A stretch of 64,000 nt of DNA from DATMTS01 sp035564555 (GCA_035564555.1 DATMTS010000027.1:31512-95511), one strand, 5' to 3'; counted from the first letter of the stretch, positions 26,134 to 35,209 are shown. Program-made: numbers and translations. Notes: generated by a model not told the origin, from the letters alone.

Positions 26134-26418
26134 ATGTCGCACGAATTCGACCATGAACCGGATGCCCGCCGCTATGTGATGCGTGTGGACGGGCAACTCG
26201 CGTGCGTCGTCGACTACTCGGTGAACGGCGCGGAGATCGCGCTGACCCGCACGTATACACAGCCTCCGCTGCGCGGCCACGGCTACGCTGCGGAACTCGT
26301 GCGTTTCGCGATCGACGACATCGAGACGACGACCTCGTACCGGGTCGTGCCCACGTGCTGGTACGTAGGCGAGTGGTTCGAGAAGCACCCGGAGCGCACG
26401 GGGCTGCTCAGCCGATAG
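26134..26418 (+). CDS. small GNAT N-acetyltransferase (YjdJ/Gtf-type)
   Basis: The 94-aa minimal acetyltransferase has RRYVMRVDGQLACVVDYSVNGAEIALTRTYTQPPLRGHGYAAELVRFAIDDI, with the acetyl-CoA loop R-G-H-G-Y-A. This is followed by RVVPTCWYVGEWFEKHPE, whose C-x-Y/F-V-x-x-[FW]-x-x-x-H-P ending is diagnostic for the short YjdJ-like family. Acceptor unknown. It begins 33 bp after the peroxidase stop and is probably co-transcribed. Confidence 0.88.
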   Translation: MSHEFDHEPDARRYVMRVDGQLACVVDYSVNGAEIALTRTYTQPPLRGHGYAAELVRFAIDDIETTTSYRVVPTCWYVGEWFEKHPERTGLLSR

Positions 26419-26538
26419 GGTGACGCCTCACCCCATCCCGCTCGCCTCCGCCACAGCATCCGGCGCACCGGCCGGCGCCACGCCCTCAGGGACGCCGAGC
26501 AGGAACACGATGCGATCGACCGGATCCTTTCCGGCGGC

Positions 26539-27366
26539 CTACTCGGTCGTCTGGAACCAGGGCGGGTAGACCGACACCCGCGGCTGCGCACCGGCGAGGT
26601 CGAGGAGGTCTTTGACCGCAGCGCGCTGCGCGAGATTCGCCACGCCGACCAGTGTGATGACGGAGAACGGCACGCGGTCTGGAACGAGCAGTTCGGCCCT
26701 CAGCAGGTCGCCTTCCTCTTCGGCCAGAAGCATCGTGCGCAGTGTGCGCGAGCGGGGGTCGGCGTCGAATCGGGTGAGTGGGCCGGCAGCATCGCCGTCG
26801 GCGACCACGACGACGCCGTCGATGCCCAGATGCTCCTGGATGCCGCCGATCGTCGTGACGAGAACGACGAAGTCGTACGCCGAGCCGCGATACGCGGCCT
26901 GCGAAAGTCGAGGATCAGCGGTGCCCGATCGGATCGCATCCCAGAGGTAGGCATCCGGGGAGAGATAGAACGGAACGTGCTCGGCAACCGTCGCGCCGCT
27001 GACCGTGACATCGATGCCCCGGCGAACCACGCGGGCATCGTGCGAGGCGATGTCGACGGCGGGCCGGTCGGCGAGGATCGCGTCGGCGATCAGCGCCGAA
27101 TCGTCCAGGATCGCCGCGAGGTTGTCGATGTGGGTGATGTGATAGATGCGCTGCTCGGAGATGTTGATCGGCTTCGGGTCTGCGGAGCGCGCCGAGCCGC
27201 GGGCACTTCGAGTGGTGCCGTGCCGCACCCCGCTGGATGCTCTCGGCGCGGTCGGAGCACCGCGCGGCGGCGCGCGACGCACGGGCTTGTCGACCACGGG
27301 TTCGGCCGCTGGGAAGCACGTTGCGCACATGCCCGCCTCGAAGCCGTGGATGCACTCTGCGCTCAC
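26539..27366 (-). CDS. DarT-like (DUF4433) ADP-ribosyltransferase with Cys/His N-terminus
   Basis: The 275-aa protein resembles DarT, which ADP-ribosylates thymidine in single-stranded DNA. The NAD-binding start is RIYHITHIDNLAAIL (His76), the second conserved element is HVPFYLSP (residues 130-137), and the putative catalytic Glu225 is in LLRAELLVPD. Ahead of it is a C-x-H-x6-C-x-x-C cluster (Cys5, His7, Cys14, Cys17) and a basic, Pro-rich linker to residue 65, so the N-terminus may bind zinc and nucleic acid. No macrodomain antitoxin (DarG) is adjacent. The start is GTG 27366. Its activity and whether it is a toxin are inferred. Confidence 0.75.
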   Translation of the reverse strand: MSAECIHGFEAGMCATCFPAAEPVVDKPVRRAPPRGAPTAPRASSGVRHGTTRSARGSARSADPKPINISEQRIYHITHIDNLAAILDDSALIADAILADRPAVDIASHDARVVRRGIDVTVSGATVAEHVPFYLSPDAYLWDAIRSGTADPRLSQAAYRGSAYDFVVLVTTIGGIQEHLGIDGVVVVADGDAAGPLTRFDADPRSRTLRTMLLAEEEGDLLRAELLVPDRVPFSVITLVGVANLAQRAAVKDLLDLAGAQPRVSVYPPWFQTTE

Positions 27367-27492
27367 TGACGCCCTTCCGTTCGCTTCGCACCCGGGTCGG
27401 CGAAAGCGTTGTAGTCAACGTTACGTGCCTTTCGGCCGGTCTGCTGACGGGAAGTGCGGTCTCGTTCAGCACGGGCAGGTAGGCTTGCGGCC

Positions 27493-27744
27493 GTGAAACC
27501 CCTGCTCCCGATCGGCATTCTGATGATCGTCGTCGGCATCGCCGTCGCGTTCGGCCAGCAGATCATCGTCGCGATCGCGACCGGTCTGCCTTCCAGTGGA
27601 ACCGTGTGGATCCAGACGCTCGGATTCATTGTTGCCGGCACCGGGGCCGTCTGCATCGGCACGTGGCTGGGCCGGCGACGCAGGGCGGGGCAGCAGCCGA
27701 GCGCGCGGAGCGCCACGGAGCGCCGCCGCGACGCTCAGCTCTGA
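27493..27744 (+). CDS. two-helix membrane protein, unknown function
   Basis: The 83-aa protein has two hydrophobic helices (LLPIGILMIVVGIAVAFGQQ and WIQTLGFIVAGTGAVCIGTWLG) and a basic C-terminal tail (GRRRRAGQQ). The start is taken as GTG 27493; the frame upstream is open but hydrophilic and without a ribosome site. It overlaps the 3' end of the convergent nuclease-helicase gene by 10 bp. No family recognised. Confidence 0.65.
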   Translation: MKPLLPIGILMIVVGIAVAFGQQIIVAIATGLPSSGTVWIQTLGFIVAGTGAVCIGTWLGRRRRAGQQPSARSATERRRDAQL

Positions 27745-30700
27745 GGCTCGGCCACCGGCTCGCGAAGCGGGGCGGCTTCAGCCACCAGGGTGATGAAGGA
27801 ACTGAGTTCGGCGACGCCGTCCGGCGTCACCGGCAGGCCTTCGGTCAGCGCCGGGGAGTGCACGAGATAAGCCGCCCATTGAGCGCGGGAGATCGCCACG
27901 TTCAGCCGGTTCTTCATGATCAGGAACGACATGCCGCGCGGCACGTCTTCGGCCGCCGACGCCGCGAGCGAGACGATCGCGACGACCGCCTGCTGGCCCT
28001 GGAATTTGTCGACCGTGCCCACCCGGATGCCGTCGAGTCCGGCGGCCCGAAGCGCTTCGCGCACGAGTGCGAGCTGCGCGTTGTACGGGGTCACGACGAT
28101 CACGTCCTCTTCGCGCAACGGTTCGTGCACGCGGTTCACATTCGGATCCGACCACGGGCGCCCGATCATGTCGGCAGCGATGCGCACGACCTCGGCAGCC
28201 TCCTGCGGCGATTCGGTCGAGTTGCCCTCGTGCGTCACGGGGACCGGATGCAGCCCCGGCGGCACGCCGTGCAGGTGCCGAAGCGAAGCATCGGGATGCG
28301 CCCGCAATTTGCCCTCGTACGAGAGCCGCGAAACCGGTTCGGCGAGCGCCGGGTGCAGGCGCCGCGTCTCTGCCAGGAAGAAGCCCAGTTCGGCGGGCAG
28401 CACGTCATGCCCGTCGCTGACCCAACCGAGCGCGGAGCCGTCCACCGGCTCCGGGTGCGTGCCCTGACTGACCTGCGGCAGCTGCTGCGGATCGCCCAGC
28501 AGCAGCAGGTTGCGCGCCGCGACCGACGCCGCGATCGTCGAGGCGAGTGAGAATTGACCGGCCTCGTCGACGACGAGCAGATCCAGACTGCGCCGCGGCA
28601 CCCGGGCCGGGTTGCTCATGTCCCAGGCGGTGCCCCCGACCACGAACCCGTCGCCGCGGTGCTCGGCCGCGAACTGCAGCTGGCCGTTCTTCGGCAGCAC
28701 CGTGAACGGCAGCAACGCCACCGCGACGGGATCGGCTTCATGGGCAGGCACTTTGCCGACGCGGCGGGCATCGAGGCCGGCCGCGACGACCGCGCCGAGC
28801 AGGTGTTCGACCACTGCGTGCGACTGTGCGACGACACCGACCTTCCAACCGTGTTCCGCGACGAGCCGCGCGATCACGTGTGCACCGAGATGCGTCTTGC
28901 CGGTGCCGGGCGGACCCTGAACGGCCAGATATGAGTCGTCGAGATCGAGCAGGGCGCGCGTGACCGCCTCGACCGGGTCGCCGACCGGGCCGTCCGTCGT
29001 CGGCACGCGTTTCGCCAGCTCGGGACCCCGCGCCAGGCGGGGCGGATGGCGACGAAGCAGATCGGTCATCGGATCGTGCGGCCACTGCGGTTGCGCGTCG
29101 AGGATGCCTCGCGCCCACTGCTCGATCGCGGGCTGCTGCTGTCCCTCGGGCGGTGGGGGCGCCGGGGTCAGCGCACTCGGCACGGCGTCGAACCGTCCCA
29201 CCGCATCGTTGGTCGGCTCCTCGATGAGGATGCCCCTGTCATCGACCGCCAGCACCGTCACCCGATGCGCCGAGCGCGCGCCCGGCTCGGCGTTCGCGGA
29301 GGTGAACGGGCCTGGGTGCTCGTACAGCAGGTAGGGGCCCTGCTGGTTGCTCACCCGGATGTTGCTGCCGGGCGCGAGTTCACCGATCAACCGCAGCCTG
29401 CGCCGGTCGTTGCGCTGTCTGCCCTGGCGGTACCAGTCGGCCACGACCACGACGCGTTCCACCACGAGTACGTCACGGGTGTCGCCCCATTCGTCGATCG
29501 GTTGGATCAGCCGGGCGAAGTGCTCCCACCAGAAGCTCTTGTGCTCCCGCCGGTGGTAGTCGATCGCGGCCGCGGCGAAGGCGGCCGCCGTCTGATCGCT
29601 GCTGCGCTCCCTGGTGCGATCGGCACCGAGCACGTGCTCGCCGCCTGGATCACCGGACAGCGCGAGCAGGCCGTCTCGCAACGCGGAGGGGGTGAGCTCG
29701 TCGGGGCCGCGCTCGGGGCGTGGCGCACCGATCGGCACGCCGTGCCGCGCCGCCGCAGCCAGCAGCCAGTCGCGCAGCCGAAGCGTCGACTCGCAGTCGT
29801 ACTCGTTGTACTCGGCGATCTCGCGCAGCATCCGCTCACCGGTGGCCGACGCCTCGCCGTCGTGGGCTCCGACGTCGATCAGGTCGCGGGCGGCAACGTA
29901 TTGAGTGATCGAGTCGGCAGCGTTCGTCACATCGCCCACGCGAAGCTCGGAGCCCATGTAGAGCGGCTCCAGCTTCTTGATCGAGTAGGAGCGCGACCCC
30001 ACCCGAACCGCTTTGCGCACCAGCGGGTACAGATCGATGAGCACGTTCTCGCGCAACAGGGCGTCGACCTCGTCTTCGCCGACTCCGTGCCGGGCGGCGA
30101 GACTCAGCAGGTGAGTGCGTTCGTAGGCCGCGTAATGGTAGACGTGCATGCCGGGGTGCCGCGCTCGCCGCTGCCCGAGGTAGTCGAGGAACTCGCGCAG
30201 GGCGGCGCGTTCTTCTGCGAAGGAATGCGCCCAGAACGCCCGATAGGTGCCGTCCGGCTCGATCAGCCCGAACAGGTAATCCAGACCCCATTGTGTGCGT
30301 GCGCCGGGTAGCGCGACGCCCTCGGTGTACAGCGGGTCGCCTTCGAAATCGAAGAAGATGTCACCGTCGTCCGGTCGTGGTAACGCGGAAAGCGCCGAGG
30401 GATTGTGCACGCGCACGGGTGGCGGCTCGCCCTCTTGGGCGGCCATCTGAAGGCGGGCCTGTTCCCGGAGCGCGGCGACCGTCGCCTCTGCGATCCCGTC
30501 GACCGGCCCTGAGGATGCCGCGAGCTCGTCGATCGTGCTGATGCCCGCATCAGCGAGTTTCGCTCGCTGGGTGACGCGCATGCCTGCGACGAGCAGCACG
30601 TCGCGGCTGTGCTGGATCTGCTCTTCGCAGGCGTCGCAGTGGCCGCACACCGAGTACCGGGCGTCCGCCCACTCGACCGGCAGGTCACCGGGCGAGGCAA

Positions 30701-31325
30701 GTCGTTCCGAAACGATGGTCAGCAGCCGCCGACGGCGCGACCGATAGACGGGAACGATGTCGGCCAGCCGATGCCGGCTGACGGCGCCGTCGCCGAGCAG
30801 CAGTTCGACCTCCTCGTCGACATCGACGCCCATCCGCTCAAGTTGTTCGGCGTATGCTGCGACCTGCAGCAGCGCGGTCACCCGCGCACTGCGCGCGAGC
30901 TTGGTGTCTTGCATCCGGTAGCGGCCGTTCGGCAGGCGCACGATGAAGTCGGCGAAGCCGATGAATGCGACGGGTGAGGCGGCGTCGTCGTCGAAGAAGG
31001 TCGCCTGGAAGACGACATCCGCGTCGCGCTCGAAAGCGGTCAGAGTCTGCGCGACCGCGACACCGATTCCCAGCCGCTCCAGCGGGCGAGGCCGCTCGAT
31101 CTCGACGACGCCGTCGCCGAATTCGGTGCGGTACTGTTCCAGCACCCGCGTCTCGTGGGCGTCGCCGAGCACCGAGGTGCGTTGCAGCATCGCATCGGCG
31201 GGATGTTCCACGGGCGGTACCCGACCGAGCTTGGCATCGAGCGCGCGCAGGAACGCGAACTCGCACTTCGATGCGGCGGTGAGGTCGCTCGCACTCGTGA
31301 CGAGGGTGCCGTCAAGCAGAAACAC
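27735..31325 (-). CDS. TM0106-type RecB-like nuclease fused to a superfamily 1 helicase
   Basis: The 1196-aa fusion has an N-terminal RecB-like nuclease region with a cysteine set (SKCEF near residue 20, and CGHCDACEEQ near 220) that fits an iron-sulfur cluster as in AddB/Cas4 relatives. After it comes the FFDFEGDPLYTEG block of an RNase H-like exonuclease. The C-terminal half is an SF1 DNA2/UPF1-type helicase: Walker A GPPGTGKTHLGAHV, motif II LLVVDEAGQFSLA, LLLGDPQQLPQVSQG (III), VVTPYNAQ, and VGTVDKFQGQQAVVAIVS (V). It is probably involved in DNA repair or processing of foreign DNA. Start is GTG 31325. It is convergent with the small membrane gene. Confidence 0.88.
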   Translation of the reverse strand: MFLLDGTLVTSASDLTAASKCEFAFLRALDAKLGRVPPVEHPADAMLQRTSVLGDAHETRVLEQYRTEFGDGVVEIERPRPLERLGIGVAVAQTLTAFERDADVVFQATFFDDDAASPVAFIGFADFIVRLPNGRYRMQDTKLARSARVTALLQVAAYAEQLERMGVDVDEEVELLLGDGAVSRHRLADIVPVYRSRRRRLLTIVSERLASPGDLPVEWADARYSVCGHCDACEEQIQHSRDVLLVAGMRVTQRAKLADAGISTIDELAASSGPVDGIAEATVAALREQARLQMAAQEGEPPPVRVHNPSALSALPRPDDGDIFFDFEGDPLYTEGVALPGARTQWGLDYLFGLIEPDGTYRAFWAHSFAEERAALREFLDYLGQRRARHPGMHVYHYAAYERTHLLSLAARHGVGEDEVDALLRENVLIDLYPLVRKAVRVGSRSYSIKKLEPLYMGSELRVGDVTNAADSITQYVAARDLIDVGAHDGEASATGERMLREIAEYNEYDCESTLRLRDWLLAAAARHGVPIGAPRPERGPDELTPSALRDGLLALSGDPGGEHVLGADRTRERSSDQTAAAFAAAAIDYHRREHKSFWWEHFARLIQPIDEWGDTRDVLVVERVVVVADWYRQGRQRNDRRRLRLIGELAPGSNIRVSNQQGPYLLYEHPGPFTSANAEPGARSAHRVTVLAVDDRGILIEEPTNDAVGRFDAVPSALTPAPPPPEGQQQPAIEQWARGILDAQPQWPHDPMTDLLRRHPPRLARGPELAKRVPTTDGPVGDPVEAVTRALLDLDDSYLAVQGPPGTGKTHLGAHVIARLVAEHGWKVGVVAQSHAVVEHLLGAVVAAGLDARRVGKVPAHEADPVAVALLPFTVLPKNGQLQFAAEHRGDGFVVGGTAWDMSNPARVPRRSLDLLVVDEAGQFSLASTIAASVAARNLLLLGDPQQLPQVSQGTHPEPVDGSALGWVSDGHDVLPAELGFFLAETRRLHPALAEPVSRLSYEGKLRAHPDASLRHLHGVPPGLHPVPVTHEGNSTESPQEAAEVVRIAADMIGRPWSDPNVNRVHEPLREEDVIVVTPYNAQLALVREALRAAGLDGIRVGTVDKFQGQQAVVAIVSLAASAAEDVPRGMSFLIMKNRLNVAISRAQWAAYLVHSPALTEGLPVTPDGVAELSSFITLVAEAAPLREPVAEPQS

Positions 31326-31436
31326 GTTGCCTCCTCACCCGGGCTTGCGGAGCCCGCTCGTGCGCGCGTCCCCGTGCCGAGCCTACGGCCGACCCATGAC
31401 ATCGACGCATGACATCGACGCGGCGCACGGCGACGC

Positions 31437-31859
31437 TCAACTGCATTCAGCGGCATCCAGCAGCCGTACTCCCGAGCGATGACAGAGCAGTTGCGCCCGC
31501 ACCTTCACGCCGGCACGAGGGCATGCCTCAGTCATCGCTGCGGCCCAGGCGCGGTCGCTCGCGGTGGCGGCCGGACCCGCATAACGCTCCCAGATGAGCA
31601 CGACTCCGACGGCGCCGATCTCGCGCGAAGCGGCAGCGATCGTCGCGGCGAACGCCGGCGCCTCGTCACCGTTCGGAGCCGTCGGATAGTCGGAGATGGG
31701 AATGAGCAGGGGAAGCTGAACGTCGTGGTCGTCGAGGAACAGCATCCAGACCTGACGCTGGTTGGCACGCTCGAGCAACTCGGCGACGCGGTCGAGGATT
31801 TCCTCATCCGAAGTGAGCGGCAGCAGTGCGGCTTCGGTGGCTGAGATCGGCGGAGTCAT
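31437..31859 (-). CDS. 140-aa soluble protein, unknown function
   Basis: Starts MTPPISATEAALLPLTSDEEILDRVAELLERA, then has a strand-rich core (QVWMLFLDDHDVQLPLLIPISDYP) and a second half VGVVLIWERYAGPAATASDRAWAAAM that reads like an alpha/beta fold. The N-terminal stretch WMLFLDxxxxQxPLLxPxxDxP recurs in hypothetical actinobacterial proteins, but I can name no function. It lies 112 bp upstream of, and on the same strand as, the nuclease-helicase. A possible operator (13-bp repeats) lies upstream of its start. Confidence 0.7.
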   Translation of the reverse strand: MTPPISATEAALLPLTSDEEILDRVAELLERANQRQVWMLFLDDHDVQLPLLIPISDYPTAPNGDEAPAFAATIAAASREIGAVGVVLIWERYAGPAATASDRAWAAAMTEACPRAGVKVRAQLLCHRSGVRLLDAAECS

Positions 31860-31910
31860 GCCACGATCATCGTCGCCGAGGCTTCGCGGGATTCACCGGA
31901 GCCCCCCAAA

Positions 31911-31950
31911 TGTGCACAACCGGCGAGAATCGGCTGCTGTGCACAACCGG
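31911..31950. repeat. two 13-bp direct repeats in a divergent promoter gap
   Basis: TGTGCACAACCGG occurs at 31911-31923 and 31938-31950, a 27-bp spacing. It lies in the 216-bp gap between the divergent 140-aa protein and phosphodiesterase genes, so it could be a regulator-binding site for either. The words TGTGCA and AACCGG also occur in the 62-nt hairpin family, but this stretch does not form that hairpin. Confidence 0.5.
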
Positions 31951-32075
31951 TCATCGGTTGACGGTGTCGCGCCCCGCCGCGTGGCGTTCACCTCCCGTTC
32001 GGATTAATCTGCTCGAATGAGCACAGGCAGCGCGGGCGAATCCCGATCTCCCGCGCGTGACACGAAGGATGCCTC

Positions 32076-33014
32076 GTGAGGATGCGAACGGCCGAGTATC
32101 CCAGGCCGGACCACTTTCTGCTCCACATCAGCGACACGCACCTGCTCGCCGGCGGGCGCCGCCTGTACGACCGCGTCGACTCAGCAGCACACCTGGCCGA
32201 GCTCTTCGACGAACTCACCGCCTCGCGCGGCCGCCCCGAAGCGATCGTCTTCACGGGCGACCTCGCCGACAAAGGCGAACCGGACGCGTACGCGCGGCTG
32301 CGCGACATCGTCGAACCGGCCGCTGCCGAGCTCGGCGCCCGGCTGATCTGGGTGATGGGCAACCACGACGACCGCGGCGCGTTCAGATCCGCGCTGCTCG
32401 GCGAGTTCCCCAGCTCCCGGGTGATCGACCGTGTGCACGATGTGAACGGACTGCGCGTGATCGCCCTCGACACCACGGTGCCCGGCGCGCATCACGGCGA
32501 GGTGACCGGCGAGCAACTCGACTGGCTCGCCGAGGAACTCGCCTTCCCCGCTCCGCACGGCACGATTCTCGCGATGCACCACCCACCGGTACCGAGCGTG
32601 CTCGATCTGGCGGTGAGCGTCGAATTGCGCGATCAGGCGGGCCTCGCCGAGGTGCTCGAGGGCACCGATGTGCGCAGCATCATCGCCGGGCATCTGCACT
32701 ACTCCTCGACCGCGATGTTCGCAGGCATCCCTGTCTCCGTCGCATCGGCGACGTGCTACACACAGGATCTGAACGTTCCGGCCGGCGGCACCCGCGGCCG
32801 GGACGGAGCCCGCGCGTTCAACCTCGTGCACGTCTACCCGGACACCGTGCTGCACTCGGTGGTCCCGCTCGGCCACTATGCGGCGCTCGACTACGTCGAT
32901 CCCGAGGAAAGCGCTCGCAGGCTCGGTCGGGCGGGCATCCGCATCAATGACCGGATGAATTCCCCGGTGCATCCCGAGCCGCCGATGACGATGCCCATCC
33001 CGGTGCCGGTCTGA
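32076..33014 (+). CDS. metallophosphoesterase, 3',5'-cyclic-nucleotide phosphodiesterase type
   Basis: The 312-aa calcineurin-like phosphoesterase has all five metal blocks: HISDTHLL (D, H), VFTGDLADKGEPDAY (D), VMGNHDDRGAF (N, H, D), LAMHHPPVPS (H) and AGHLHYSSTAMF (H-x-H). This is the CpdA/Icc type, acting on cyclic nucleotides or other phosphodiesters in the cytoplasm. The C-terminal region (from about residue 225) follows the actinobacterial relatives. GTG 32076 is favoured over ATG 32082 because GAAGGA lies seven bases before it. Confidence 0.9.
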   Translation: MRMRTAEYPRPDHFLLHISDTHLLAGGRRLYDRVDSAAHLAELFDELTASRGRPEAIVFTGDLADKGEPDAYARLRDIVEPAAAELGARLIWVMGNHDDRGAFRSALLGEFPSSRVIDRVHDVNGLRVIALDTTVPGAHHGEVTGEQLDWLAEELAFPAPHGTILAMHHPPVPSVLDLAVSVELRDQAGLAEVLEGTDVRSIIAGHLHYSSTAMFAGIPVSVASATCYTQDLNVPAGGTRGRDGARAFNLVHVYPDTVLHSVVPLGHYAALDYVDPEESARRLGRAGIRINDRMNSPVHPEPPMTMPIPVPV

Positions 33015-33059
33015 GCGCAGCCCCGGCACCGATCGACCGATGACGCGCGGGCGCATCGA

Positions 33060-34700
33060 TCACGCGCTCGTGACCTCCCAGGGAGCGGGGATCGGGAAAT
33101 AGCGTTCGAGGAACTCGGTCACTGCGCCGGTGCGCTCCTCGTCGGAGATCTCGGGTTTGCTGCCGTCGTTCAAGCAGAACATATCCCGGTTGCGGCGGGC
33201 GAGCAGGCGATTCATCTTGGCCGGAGCCGAACGGAGCGTGGTCTCCACGTAGGTCACCCGGGCCTGCGTCTGCTCGACCGCGCGCCCGGTCATCAGCGCG
33301 TAGTAGTGGTACAGGGAGTTGGTCACTGAGACATCGGTCGCAGCGCGGAACCTGCTGGCCGCCGTCGCCCGCAGGTCATCGGGGAACTCGCGCTCGAGCT
33401 CGGCCATCACCGTTCGGGTCAGCGGCGCTGCGCAGTGCTCGAGATGGCGGGTGATGACCTTGCCGAATCGTTCACGCAACAGCCGGCGATTGACCCGCGC
33501 CGCGTTCTCGAAGCCGCTGCGTCGCGGGTCGTTCTCGCCCAGCCCGATCCGGGTGGCCGCCTCGACGAACTTGGTGACGCCGCCGGGTGAGAAGAACAGG
33601 TTGGGCCGAAGCGGACGACCGAAGAACATGTCGTCGTTGGAATACAGGAAATGCTCCGCCAGACCCGGGATGTGATGCAACTGGCTCTCGACGGCGTGGG
33701 AATTGTGGGTGGGCAGCACCGACGAGTCGGAGAAGAACTCCTCGCTGCGCATGAGGGTGACCTTCGGATGCTCGGCGAGCCACTCAGGTCGCGGCGAGTC
33801 GGTGGCGATGAAGATCCGTCTGATCCACGGTGCGAACATGTGCACGCTGCGCAGCGCGTACTTCAGCTCGTTGATCTGCCGGTAGCGCGCGGCCGAGTCG
33901 TCGCCCTCGCCCACCACGTAGGCCTGCATGCGCCGGGCGCGCTCGCGCTGATACTCCGCGCTGGATCCGTCGACCCAGGAGAACACCATGTCGATATCGA
34001 AGTCGATGTCGCCGGCGAGCGGCTCGAACATGTGCTGCAGCGTGGGCCAGGTGACTCCGAAGCGCTCGACCGTGTCATAGACGGCCTCGTCGCGGGGCAG
34101 CCGGGTGCGCATCAGGGCGTTCTCACGCGGCGCGACGACCTCGTCGTCGCCGAATCGCCACAGTTCGAGTTGCAGGGCGCTCTCCGGGCCGTAACGCAAC
34201 CGGCCGATGGGCTCGATGCGCGGGCGGTACAGCCGGAACACGGATGCCTTGCGCTTCGACGACAGAGCTCCGTCGGCCAGCAGCACGGGGGCAGCGACGT
34301 TCCTGTCGAGCGTCTTCGCGTAGAACGGTTCGCTTGCGAACGCGGCGGCGAAGGCCGCGGCCACCTTCTTGCGAGCCGCGCGGTCGACGGCGATGACGGG
34401 ACGGTCGTCGTCCGCGCGCACCAGCAGGTAGTCGATCGCGGCGGCATCCAACGCCGAGCGGACGGCGAGCAGGTCTTCGGCGAGCGACTCGCGAGGCGTG
34501 AGGTGACCGTTGATCAGTGCATAGAAGCCGCGGCGAACGACCACGTCGTCGCGGTCGAAGCGGCGGTGCTCATCGTCGGGCATGACGACGACGGCTTCGG
34601 GCACCTCGCTGAGCACGGGCGCCGACGTATCAGCGTTCGCCTGCTGGGGCCCGGGGCGGAATGCGCTTCCGCGCAGGGCATCGTATTCGCTGATTGTCAT
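33060..34700 (-). CDS. Stealth family sugar-phosphate transferase
   Basis: The 546-aa protein carries the four Stealth conserved regions: CR1 DIDMVFSWVDGSS (about residue 230), CR2 YRQINELKYALRSVHMFAPW with IRRIFIATDSPRP and LYSNDDMFFGRP (to about 380), CR3 around HLEHCAAPLTRTVM (about 420), and CR4 DMFCLNDGS (near 515). Stealth enzymes join hexose-1-phosphate units through phosphodiester bonds, as in capsule polymers and in human GlcNAc-1-phosphotransferase. The N-terminal ~200 residues form an extra domain resembling that of other actinobacterial members. No other polysaccharide genes are adjacent, so the product is unknown. Confidence 0.9.
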   Translation of the reverse strand: MTISEYDALRGSAFRPGPQQANADTSAPVLSEVPEAVVVMPDDEHRRFDRDDVVVRRGFYALINGHLTPRESLAEDLLAVRSALDAAAIDYLLVRADDDRPVIAVDRAARKKVAAAFAAAFASEPFYAKTLDRNVAAPVLLADGALSSKRKASVFRLYRPRIEPIGRLRYGPESALQLELWRFGDDEVVAPRENALMRTRLPRDEAVYDTVERFGVTWPTLQHMFEPLAGDIDFDIDMVFSWVDGSSAEYQRERARRMQAYVVGEGDDSAARYRQINELKYALRSVHMFAPWIRRIFIATDSPRPEWLAEHPKVTLMRSEEFFSDSSVLPTHNSHAVESQLHHIPGLAEHFLYSNDDMFFGRPLRPNLFFSPGGVTKFVEAATRIGLGENDPRRSGFENAARVNRRLLRERFGKVITRHLEHCAAPLTRTVMAELEREFPDDLRATAASRFRAATDVSVTNSLYHYYALMTGRAVEQTQARVTYVETTLRSAPAKMNRLLARRNRDMFCLNDGSKPEISDEERTGAVTEFLERYFPIPAPWEVTSA

Positions 34701-34873
34701 CGTCGGTCACATTCTACGAGGGCAGGATGCGCCGTCATCGACGTCGCGCATGCCGGTCGCGCGACGACTCCGTCTCGGCGTCGTTACGGCGATCCGTGAT
34801 TGGCACGCCTCGGAGGATGGTCGTACGCTGAAGTGTCGCGCTCCTCCGCGGAGCACAAGGCAGAGGAGCTGAG

Positions 34874-35209
34874 GTGAACACGCGCCGACCGATCAGTCTC
34901 GAGGTACTCCGGCAGGAGGCCCGCGACGAGTTGGGCGCGATCATCGAATTCCGTTGCAGGCTGGGCGACGATCCGTGGGACTTCCTTCCCGACCTGCCCA
35001 GCGTCGACGAGCAGGTCGTTCTCACTCTGCGAGCGGAGTCGATCGAGACGCACGACCTCGCCGAAGCGCGTGCACGCGCCTATCACCCGAGCGCGCCGCC
35101 CGAGCGGGCGGAGGAGTTCGAGTACCAGCTGTTGCGGCGGATCGCCCTCGACCATCCCGACCTGACCACCACCGTCTGGTCGATGCTCGACCGCATCAAC
35201 GCACTGTAG
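34874..35209 (+). CDS. 111-aa soluble protein, unknown function
   Basis: Starts at GTG 34874 with AGAGGAGC in front, a clear ribosome site. The sequence (ISLEVLRQEARDELGAIIEFRCRLGDDPWDFLPDLPSVDEQVVL and later RAEEFEYQLLRRIALDHPDLTTTVWSML) predicts mostly helices and no membrane segment or signal. I do not recognise a family. It is the only gene in its direction here, between the divergent Stealth gene and the convergent DUF255 gene. Confidence 0.7.
   Translation: MNTRRPISLEVLRQEARDELGAIIEFRCRLGDDPWDFLPDLPSVDEQVVLTLRAESIETHDLAEARARAYHPSAPPERAEEFEYQLLRRIALDHPDLTTTVWSMLDRINAL

Noticed and set aside
26419..26538. Open frame continuing after the DarT stop (reads VDRIVFLLGVPEG, resembling a PTS IIA strand)
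   Set aside because: Only about 35 codons, no start, and no second motif. The similarity is too short to separate from chance in GC-rich DNA.
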